This document shows, piece after piece, positions 39,321 through 47,784 of a DNA stretch of 64,000 bases. The stretch spans positions 62,001-126,000 of the forward strand of contig BROI01000027.1 in assembly GCA_027923505.1 (NCBI GenBank), in the 5' to 3' direction. A program made the translations under genes and the position numbers. Position 1 is the first letter of the stretch. Each line of letters opens with the position of its first letter. The notes beneath the pieces were generated by a model. It made no database searches, had not been told where the DNA came from, and saw only the letters and a program-made list of their open reading frames with translations. Origin of the DNA: Mayamaea pseudoterrestris. Lineage: Eukaryota > Bacillariophyta > Bacillariophyceae > Sellaphorales > Sellaphoraceae.

Positions 39321-40032
39321 CATAGACTCAACGTCCCAACAACTTGTTGGATCTGCTAGCAGTGCACCTCAAGTGGCACTTCAGACTGCCAGAATGGCCT
39401 ATCAATTCTGTAATACAAAAACATTGTGTTTCAAATTGAATGGGACTCAAAGGCTTGTCATCTTGGGTGTGGAACCCATCCCTTTGCCATGAGACTCCGC
39501 ACATTCAACCAATGGTTGAATGTGCCAGCGGTGCACCCTTTTTGGCTACAGGAATCATCAGTGCTGCGTTCTAAGCCCTGAAAGCCTTTCCAATTCAAGT
39601 ATGGTGTCATGATGGGCCAATGATTTGGTCAGTTGCACCCATTCCAGTCTCCACCACCATGTATGCCATGGTGAGACTCAGCTTGCAGATCCAAAAACTT
39701 GTTGGATCTGCTAGCAGTGCACCTCAAGTGGCACTTCAGACTGCCTGCATGGCCTGCCAATACTGGAATACAATGAGCATTGTGGTTTTCATTCATTAAG
39801 GACTCAAAGGCTTTGCTTGTCACATTAGGTATGGAACCCATCCCTTGGCCATGAGACTTTGCACATTCAACCAATAGTTGAATGTGCCAGCGGTGCACCA
39901 TTTTTGGCTACAGGGATCTTCAGTGCAGCCTTCTGAGCCCTGAAATCCTTTCCAATTCATGTGTGTGTCATGATGAGCCAATGATTTGGTCAGTTGCACC
40001 CATTCCAGTCTCCACCACCATGTATGCCATTG
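39321..40032 (+). repeat. diverged 355-bp relatives of the 346-bp dimer (two copies)
   Basis: The order of landmarks is that of the 346-bp unit: a TTGTTGGATCTG palindrome half, CTAGCAGTGCACCTCA, GCCATGAGACT, the GCACATTCAACC palindrome, GTGCACC-TTTTTGGCTA, and GCCATGGTGAGACTCAG. The spacing is about 355 bp and many substitutions and small indels separate it from the main array. It looks like an older layer of the same satellite. Paired changes preserve the half-B palindrome in the first copy; the second copy carries one mismatch. Confidence 0.85.
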
Positions 40033-40870
40033 TGAAATGTCCATACCTTGAGCCATGTGTATGCCCAGATCAAGCTTGAATGGTGCTAACATCCTTATTT
40101 CAGATGAGCTACAAGATAAGTGGCCTGGCTGGCCCCTCGGTAGACTGCAATGTGACTGGTGTGAAATTCTCACCAGTCTCAGCCAGCAGATGTCGAAATT
40201 TTCAAATGTCCATACCTGAGCCATGTGTATGCCCAAATCAAGCCAGAATATTGCTAACATCCTTATTTCAGATGCGCTACAAGATGTTTTGCCTGGCTGG
40301 TCCCTCAAGGGATTGCAATGTGACTGGTGAGAAGTTCTCACCAGTCTCAGCCAGCAGATGCTGTTATATTTGAAATTCCCCCATACCTTGAGCCATGTGT
40401 ATGCCCAAATCAAGCCAGAATGGTGCTAACATTTTTATTTCAGATGCGCTACAAGATGGTTTGCCTGGCTGGTCCCTTGGTAGACTGCAATGTGATTGGT
40501 GGCAACTTGTCACCAGTCTCAGCCAGCAGATGCCGTAATTTTCAAATGTCCACACCGTGAGCCATGTGTATGCCCAAATCAAGCCAGAATGGTGCTAACA
40601 TCCTTATTTCAGATGCGCTACAAGTCAACTTTACAGGATAGTGTCTCCGTGGACTGAAATGTGATTGGTGACAACTTGTCACCAGTCGCAGCCAGCAGAT
40701 GCCATGCCCATACCTTGAGCCATGTCTATGCCCAAACCAAGCCAGAATGGTGCTAACATTCTTATTTTCGGTGCACTAAAATTGGATTGCCTGGCTGGTC
40801 CCTCGGTAGACTGCAATGTGACTGGTGAGAAGTTCTCACCAGTCTCAGCCAGCAGATGCCGTAATTTTTA
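40033..40870 (-). repeat. diverged 169-bp-family satellite in opposite orientation (five copies)
   Basis: CCATACC or CCACACC landmarks at 40041, 40210, 40381, 40550 and 40708 give spacings of 158-171. The reverse complement follows the main 169-bp unit along its length: GCTGAGACTGGTGA, the palindrome, the GTAGCGC- and ATTCTGG-like stretches, and the -GGGC- segment. Identity looks like roughly three quarters. Each copy has a 25-nt odd-centred palindrome. This is the only place where a family in the block appears inverted. Confidence 0.85.
40322..40346. other. 25-nt perfect palindrome of the inverted 169-like family
   Basis: The arms GACTGGTGAGAA and TTCTCACCAGTC flank a G. Sister copies read GGTGACAA-C-TTGTCACC (about 40.66 kb), so a C-G pair has become a G-C pair while symmetry is kept. 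Other copies have G-T wobbles (about 40.5 kb) or one mismatch (about 40.16 kb). Confidence 0.88.
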
Positions 40871-41800
40871 AATGTGTCAATCCTGTTTGGCTATGCTTGG
40901 AAACATGCTTGCGGTGAGATTGATGCATAAAAAATATCCATAGCTGATTTTTAGCAGCTACGGTATGGGAGGGCAGTTCCTACATTTACACAGGAACCAG
41001 CTCCATGGTGCTACAGTGCATGGCCTTTCAAACCTACCCTCAATTATAGTCTTGCTCCATCAATCCTGTTTGGCTATGCTTGGGGGCATGCTTGCAATGA
41101 GATTGGTGCAAAAAAGTTATCCATAGCGGATTCCTAGCAGCTACAGTATGGGAGGGCAGTTCAGACTACATACAGGAACCAGCTCCATGGTGCTACAGTG
41201 CATGGCCTTCCAAACCTATCCCCAATTGTAGTCTTGCTCCATCAATCCTGTTTGGCTATGCTTGAGGATATGCTTGCAATGAGATTGGTGCAAAAAAATT
41301 ATCCATAGCAGATTCCTAGCAGCTACAGTATGGGAGGGCAGGGCAGACATCCACACAGGAACCAGTTCCATGGTGCTACAGTGCATGGCCTTTCAAACCT
41401 ACCCTCAATTATAGTCTTGCTCCATCAATCCTGTTTGGCTATGCTTGGGGACATGCTTGCGGTGATCCATAGCATATTCCTAGCAGCTACAATTTGGGAG
41501 GGGCAGGGCAGACATCCACACAGGAACCAGCTCCATGGTGCTACAGTGCATGGCCTTTGCAAACATCAGATCTGTTGCGCTATGCTTGGTGACATGTTTG
41601 CAGTGAGATTGGTGCCAAAAAAAGTTTAGCTGACTTCAAGCAGCCATTGTATGGGAGGGCAGGGCAGACATCTCCACAGGAACCAGCTTCATGGTGCTAC
41701 ATTGCATGGCCTTCGCAAACATCGGATCTGTGTGGCTATGGTTGGGGATTTGTTTGCAGTGAGATTGGTTACAGTAGTAAACTCCTACGAAGTCAATGAA
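40871..41800 (+). repeat. 178-bp tandem satellite, right array (about 5 copies)
   Basis: GGGAGGG landmarks at 40967, 41150, 41332, 41496 and 41653 give spacings of 183, 182, 164 and 157. The sequence and orientation match the left array at 5.46-6.45 kb (CTGTTTGGCTATGCTTGG, CTTGCGGTGAGATTG, CACAGGAACCAG). It closes the satellite block about 55 bp before the 3' end of the aldo/keto reductase gene. Confidence 0.9.
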
Positions 41801-41855
41801 ATTACTCCACATCAACCTTCGGCCATTATATTTATGCTACTTGAGTTTTAATTGA

Positions 41856-42943
41856 CTAGTTAAAGACAGCCATGGCAGCGGCTGCCCACCACTCTTCTGG
41901 CCGAAAAAAACGGTAGTTGTAATTTAAGCGTGCAATTGCCTCCATGTCCTCATCCTCCAACGTTAGTTTGCTTGCATTCCAGTTGTCTTGTTGATGCTCG
42001 ACTAAAGTGCTCTTGACGACGATGCTGGTTCCGCGCTGCAAAGCCCAGGCAATGCAAATTTGCGCCGGTGTTGCCTTGTATTTGCTCGCCAAGTTAATGA
42101 TGGCAGCATCCTGCAAAAGCAAGACGGATTCCTCACTGCTAGGTGATGCTCCCAAAGGAATGTAGGCTTGAAAGTGGATATTTCGATGGTTGCAGTAGGC
42201 CATGAGCTTTGTATTCTGCAAGTATGGGTGGGCTTCGCACTGGTTAATGACTGGCAAAGGTTCCTTGCCTTGACTCAGTAGCTCATGCAGCAACATGACT
42301 GGAAAATTCGAAACGCCAATATGCCGGACGAGTCCCTTGCGTACCAGTTCCTGCATGCTTGCCCTACGGTATGGAAGGAATGATTGCGTTTGAGAAGGGT
42401 GCAATACGGATGCATAGCGTAGGCTCGCCGTTCGTCGTCGCTGTAACGGACAGTCGCTCACCATGTTTCATGTATGCTCACTGTCGGATCAATCCTGCTC
42501 CCGTTTGCACTGTCATCAATGTCTTCATTATCATAACCTCTCTTGTCAAACTGAACCATTCCTTCCTTGTAGTAGAATGCGACTGGCCAATGAATAAGGT
42601 ACAAGTCCAAATACTCCAGTCTCAAGTCGCTCAGAGTCTTTTTTACAGCCAGTTCCACATGCCGATGCATTGGACAAGGAAGCTTGCTGACAATGAACAA
42701 ATCTTGGCGTGAAACAATCCCTTCCTGAATGGCTTCCAGTAAGGCATCACCGACTGCGTCTTCGTTAAAGTAAACGGGTGCCGTGTCGATTCGTCGATAG
42801 CCAATCTCAAGAGCCGATCGAATGGCAGACCGTACTTGAGACTTTTCCATCAGATACGTTCCTAGTCCAATTTGGTGGGCGGGATTGTTGAACACGGCGT
42901 TACAAGATGCAGCAGGTGCCGCGACCGAAGTATTGGACGACAT
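41856..42943 (-). CDS. aldo/keto reductase, two exons
   Basis: An NAD(P)H-dependent oxidoreductase of the AKR superfamily that reduces aldehydes or ketones. Exon 1 is 42943-42462, a 98-nt intron (GTGAGC...TAG) is 42461-42364, and exon 2 is 42363-41856. Together they encode 329 residues, the usual family length. The splice joins SIHETW to ASMQELVRKGLVRHIGVSNF, the expected family sequence. The catalytic tetrad is visible: Asp53 (YRRIDTA), Tyr58 (VYFNE), Lys87 (IVSK) and His118 (LIHWP). The -VVKS- cofactor-binding stretch is near the C-terminus. In-frame ATGs at 43027 and 43093 would add a hydrophobic or basic leader (IPLPSTKKHKFLAPLSLLNF), so a mitochondrial or plastid form is possible. The substrate cannot be told from sequence. 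The gene is divergent from the four-domain fusion gene. Confidence 0.88.
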
Positions 42944-43290
42944 GCTCGCTGCGGACGAATATACGAAGTTAAGTAATGACAATGGGGCTAGAAATTTGTG
43001 TTTTTTGGTACTCGGAAGTGGAATCATCTGATAAGGATGTCGTCGGGCTAGCCAGAGACATCCATGTTGCGTTTTGTGTCGGCAAATCTTCATGGTGACA
43101 CGCGAAGGAAAGCAGCCGCGCCGTTTCTTTCCAAGCAGTGTCGTAGCGGTGTTCGCGTATGAATCAAAGAGTACGAGCGACTCCGCGTGACAAGGTGCGC
43201 CGCTCCGCCATCTTTCGCAGCGGCAGCAGCAGCAGCGCATCACTATGTTCCAAGTTGGGAGAATAGACACACCCAATTGGATCCAGCATA
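42944..43290. promoter_or_regulatory. bidirectional promoter region between AKR and fusion gene
   Basis: The 347 bp between the two divergent start codons must hold both promoters, unless the AKR starts further upstream at 43027 or 43093. I see no clear TATA box or tandem operator. The assignment rests on gene orientation only. Confidence 0.4.
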
Positions 43291-46200
43291 ATGTTTACAG
43301 GTCTTTTAAAGACTACAAACTCCTCGGTCCGTAGCGGCGTCGACATGGCGGCTCCACCGCCTCCTTCGCAGGACTTGGAGGATACGAATAGTCCGCCATC
43401 AGCCGAAGGCTTGAACATTCACCTCAAAGTCATCACTCCAGTCCTCCAAGACTTTCATGGAGCGCAACTAATCGACAAGACGGAAGAATTGATCCAAAGT
43501 ACTAGTGTATTGATTTTTGGAAGAAGCTGGTGTCCTCTTTACAAGGATGCAGTGGAACTCTTGACGCAAGCCTTGACGATTGATACCAGTGTCATTCTCC
43601 TGGATGAAATGGAGCATCGACAAGCCAAGTTAATTTTGAATTACCTGAAGAAACGAGTCGATAAATTCAAGTCGACTCCAGTCATATTCATTCGCGGCAA
43701 TTGCATTGGCGGCTGCCGCGAGCTCTTTGATCTTTACACGTCAAATCATTTGGAGCGCTACACGCTGCGCGGACTCTTTCAGCGCGTCCGGGCGCTGCAT
43801 ACGGAGCGAGTGGAAACATCCAAGCTGCTTCCAAAGTATCGCGGCAAGGCGGTTCTCTTGCCAGCGTGGTTTCCGGCCCATGTCAATGACTATGAGGTTC
43901 GACTTTCGTCGGCAGTTTTGGCATGTTTGAGTCTTGTGGCGGCGGCCATGGTGTTTACAAATATTGACTCGGCGCGATGGATTGTGTTCGTCATGGCGCT
44001 TGATCAGTTTGCCTGCGCGCTTGCTGGACCGTCTATTTCACCGTTTGGATCGATTGCAATGGCATTTGTGGCGCGTAAGAAACCTGATTTGTATCCGGGT
44101 GCATGTAAGCAGGTGACGGCAATCGCTGGCTGCGCCTTGGCTAGTGTTGCATGTATCGTATTCTTTCTTGGCCATAAAAATGAGGCGAGTAGTCCAGAAG
44201 CGTCGGTCGGGGCAGTCGGCTACTTTGGGTGTGGTGTTATGATTATTTTGGCAGTCATGTGGGGTCTTGAAGCTTCTTCGGGAGTCGAAGTTGGAAAGCG
44301 TGTTTTGAACATTGGTTTTCGCATCGGCCTTCTCCCTGACAAGCTGTATCGAACGCATTTGCTGACTCACAAGGAAGCTCTCGATACGTGGTTGTACCGC
44401 TTCACTCTTTCCGATTCACCCAAGCCGATTCTCGGGCAACCAAATCGTTATAACCCGCTTGCGTTAAAGTATAAGAAGAAGTCAGAGGAGTGGGGTAAGG
44501 ACGACTTTGATCCTATACGCCACATGCGCATCACATACTTTGTAATGCCGGCGTCGATTGCTGGTTTGGCTCTTGTTTACAAGATTGGTGGCTCGCTCAA
44601 CACAAGCAAACTAATTCCTGTTTCGGACGACACGTTGACGATTCTTCGGATTCAGGATGCTTGGTTCCAAGCCTTCTCTTCTGTTGCTGCCTTTATCTTC
44701 ATCTTCATGATGTTCATGTATTTTACCAAGGCACTAATCTTTGTCGACAAGGTTAAAAAAGAGTGGTACTGTCCTGAGCAAGCCACATCGTTTAGCTACA
44801 TTTTCATTTCCTGCATAATTTTTGGATTTCTGCTTTACGGCAACGGTGACGCGAACGTGGATCCCAATCACGACTCTTCTACTCAAGTTCTAGGCCGTGT
44901 CTTGTATTGGGTCGGCTCTCTCGCGCATGTCATCTTTTCTATAATGAAATTGGCAGAATGGATCGGTCGCCGCTTGGAGCTTGACCATATTCATGCCAAC
45001 TGGGCCCTTCTTCCCATTGGACTGGCATTGGCTGGATTTTGCACTCCGATTGTTGGCGCTTTGTCACACCATGGGCCATTCAACAACGGAAACGCATGGC
45101 TCGGTCGATTTTATCTGGCGTTTGCGCAAATCATTTTCACACCAATCTATGTCATTACGCTATACAGGGCATTTACAAGCCACAACAGCGACTTTCGTGA
45201 GCGACATGGAATGTGGTTGTGGGTTGCCGCTCAGTGTATGCTTGGCTTGTCTGACTACACCATTTGCGAATATGACTACAGCAATCGAGTTAGTGACTCG
45301 GCCCTTGGAACTCCGGGATCGGCTCCGTTGAACCCGCTCCTCTGCGGGGATCGCCCAGTAAGAACAGTCGCTGGCGGCGTCTTTCTCTTTCTGGTCTTGT
45401 GTTGGGCCACGCTTCCAAGAAATGGTTTTTTCTTTCGTGAAGAATTCCACATGGGGTACTGGACGATTTGTTTCGCTCTCAATATACTGTCCGCCGCCGC
45501 AACATTTTTCTACACGACGAATGGATGGTATCTTGGCCTGATTGCCGAAATGATAACCATCGTTTGTTCTGCCTTTGCCCACGTTGTTGTCTTTATGCAT
45601 ACGGTAACCGGTTTGATTCGAAAGCATGGTGTATGCACGTCGGCTGATAGATATGGTCCGCTCAGCATTATAAGGTACACACATTCTGCCATGCGAGAAT
45701 CTCGGGAGAAATTGGAGTACTTTCTTTTGACAATAGATCTTGACGACGAGTCGCCAGAGAGTCGTGATAATCTTGGCATCTTTGCGGCGCATTTTAATCA
45801 CTTCCGCATTGTTCACGAGGAGCACATGCTGCACGACCAGATTCTCATCAATGCGGTTCGTGAACTCTTTCCACGACGTGGGAGAAGGTGCGACGATGAC
45901 CATCGAGATTTGGAGGCAGCGGTTGTCGAGTTTAGCGCGTTGATCAACATGGTGCTAGATCCAGATGTTGCTTTAGACCAGCGCAAGGATATAGTAGCGC
46001 AGCTGCAGCTACAGCTTCCGTCATTTTTTCACCGGCACGAACGGCATTTAATGAGCGAAGAATTCGACGTGCTTCCAGTTGGCGAAAAGTACTTGTCGCT
46101 TTCAATGACTGTTGAGCTGGTGCGGGAAATGTGGAAGGTGACTCCGCCGGAGAAGTGGGACGGTAAGTTGATGATATTAACAACGAGTGGATATGCTCCC

Positions 46201-46455
46201 ATCCTAATCTTACAGTACTGACCATTGCCTTTTCCAATCTCCTCAGTGATCATTGACTTCACTTTGAACAACTTGCCTCGTCACACGCAACGAGTTCGGT
46301 TTTTAAAGGTGCTCATCTGGTGCATGCCGGAAAGATCGCAACAAATTGGTTCCATGGCCTATCGAAACGTTGACGCAATCATGTGGGAGCGATTGCGTTG
46401 TGACGTTCCGGCGATTGTCCCTCGTGGGCTGCCGCACTGGAGACGCGACTACTAG
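43291..46455 (+). CDS. glutaredoxin - DUF4395-like - TDT/SLAC1-like channel - hemerythrin fusion protein
   Basis: A two-exon gene. Exon 1 is 43291-46162, an 84-nt intron (GTAAGT...CAG) is 46163-46246, and exon 2 is 46247-46455, giving 1,026 residues. Residues about 55-165 form a glutaredoxin domain with a monothiol-type CPLY site (Cys81) and the TPVIFIRGNCIGGCREL glutathione-binding region. Residues about 200-370 are membrane helices resembling DUF4395 (DQFACALAGPSISPFG). Residues about 400-780 are a polytopic segment resembling the TDT/SLAC1/TehA anion-channel family (NWALLPIGLALAG, then WYLGLIAEMITIV). Residues about 790-1000 are a hemerythrin-like helical domain with candidate metal ligands in NHFRIVHEEHMLHD, DDDHRDLE and FFHRHERHLMSEE. 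The second exon completes this domain (VIIDFTLNNLP...QRVRFLKV). It is probably a membrane channel or transporter gated by redox, iron or oxygen; that role is inferred. Met19 (43345) is an alternative start. Confidence 0.8.
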
Positions 46456-46508
46456 TTTCGCGCATTCTAATGATGAATAATATTATGCATGTTGTATGTT
46501 TGCTTATT

Positions 46509-47351
46509 CTATGTTTGTGAAACAATTAGTTGGCGAGCCTTTTCAATCTCAGTCGGCGGAACAATCTTCAAGTACTGCTGCATGGCATTCACAGCTTGCT
46601 GCGAATACTTGTACAAGTCGTCCTTTGATTCCTCAGAGTGTGCAATTAAATAGTCGATTTCGGCTTGCATTGCCTCGACGGCAGTGAGAAAATCGTTTCG
46701 GAGTAAATACGCCAGTGACTGACTGCTATTTGGAACTGCTCCTCCTGCCAAGTAGACATTGGCTCGGTCTGGATCCGAAAAGTAGATATTGTCGGCAAAA
46801 GAGTTGAAAACTTTCTTCATTTGAATCTTTTCGTATTTTGGCTGCAACAAAATCCGTTGCGCCTCTGATAGCTGCGGTTCCTCCTTGTGGACTAGCGCAT
46901 CAATCTTTTGCATGTCGTCAACCATGAATAGAATGGGTACAAGAAGCTTGGCATACTGTTCGGCGCTGGATAATTTGGCATCTCCACGTTCCAATTCGCC
47001 ACCATACTTTACTTGGTCAGCTTCCGCTTGGTTCCATATTCGAAACTGCTCCAGCACCGAGTTCGTCAATGGATTGGCTCGAAAGAGACGGTCGTCGGCA
47101 GCGCACGAGGAGCGTGGAAGCGATACAGTCAAACCAAGCGCTAGACAAGCTCCCTTTATAAGATTTCGACGATGAGGAATATTGAATGCATCGTTGTGGT
47201 CTTGCGCGTGTAAATTATCATTCGAGGCTTTAGCTGCTAAGAATGTTTTGGAAGCGTGACCGCAAGTGGAAAACCGTGGTCCAGCGATTAGTGCGGATGC
47301 GAACGGCAAAAGGTTCAGCATTCCAAATGCAATTGCGCTAGTAATTCTCAT
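46509..47351 (-). CDS. thylakoid-lumen protein with bipartite twin-arginine leader
   Basis: A 280-residue intronless protein. Residues 1-20 are a signal peptide (MRITSAIAFGMLNLLPFASA), followed by a short transit-peptide-like stretch starting LIAGPRFS. This is the layout that sends proteins into the complex plastids of stramenopiles. A second leader at residues 60-85 (HRRNLIKGACLALGLTVSLP, cleavage near SCAA-DD) has the twin arginine of Tat-dependent thylakoid targeting. The mature part is about 195 residues, helix-rich and free of cysteine. It resembles small lumenal photosystem II-associated helical proteins (PsbQ-like) in size and style, but I cannot assign it to a named family. It ends 53 bp after the stop of the convergent fusion gene, so the two 3' UTRs must be short or overlap. 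Confidence 0.75.
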   Translation of the reverse strand: MRITSAIAFGMLNLLPFASALIAGPRFSTCGHASKTFLAAKASNDNLHAQDHNDAFNIPHRRNLIKGACLALGLTVSLPRSSCAADDRLFRANPLTNSVLEQFRIWNQAEADQVKYGGELERGDAKLSSAEQYAKLLVPILFMVDDMQKIDALVHKEEPQLSEAQRILLQPKYEKIQMKKVFNSFADNIYFSDPDRANVYLAGGAVPNSSQSLAYLLRNDFLTAVEAMQAEIDYLIAHSEESKDDLYKYSQQAVNAMQQYLKIVPPTEIEKARQLIVSQT

Positions 47352-47784
47352 TCTAAGCTTCTGTCTAATGCCAATGCTGATTACCAGGAGCTCCAGCGAG
47401 GTGATGGCGATTGACTAAAACAAACCGACAATTTCGTGCATCAAGACACGGACGTTCGTTCCTGCCGCGCTGATGGCATGAGTCAGTATCCAAGTACCGC
47501 TACGACTTTACGTAGTTGGGCGACGTTGGCAGCACCTCCCGCCCCAAGTTCGCAAAGGTAAGCACTACCCGTACCTCTCGAGATAGAAAGCGAACAAGAG
47601 TGCATGCTTGTGCCTTGACAAATTGCTCGTTGTCCCGCCGAAGCTTGAATAGCAGTCATCAGGGACGGTTCTTGGATGAAGGCAAAGACTACCTATTGGA
47701 AATAATACGCATCGACGCAACTTATACCGCTGTATCACCAAAACTTTCAGTCATTAATATATGTATGTTAAAGCTCAACCCAAC
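47352..47784. other. promoter of the lumen protein gene and 3' region of the ABC transporter gene
   Basis: The two flanking genes are on the minus strand. Plus-strand open frames here have no recognisable content. No repeat or RNA is seen. Confidence 0.45.

Noticed and set aside
6453-40870. CENP-B box (TTCG-x4-A-x2-CGGG)
   Set aside because: No unit of any family contains this pattern on either strand as far as I could read.
4709-41800. LTR element, DNA transposon or LINE body
   Set aside because: No transposase, reverse transcriptase, integrase or other element protein is found on either strand, and there are no paired terminal repeats with target duplications. An origin from a non-autonomous element remains possible but unsupported.
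41856-43276. Aldo/keto reductase as a frameshifted pseudogene
   Set aside because: The two frames are joined cleanly by a 98-nt GT-AG intron that restores the family sequence and the full length, so the gene looks intact.
45160-45903. Long minus-strand open frame (247 codons) inside the fusion gene
   Set aside because: It is antisense to a well-supported exon, with no motif and no independent evidence.
46163-46246. C-terminal extension of the fusion protein read through 46163-46221
   Set aside because: It starts at a consensus donor GTAAGT and the next exon restores the conserved hemerythrin C-terminus, so this stretch is intron.
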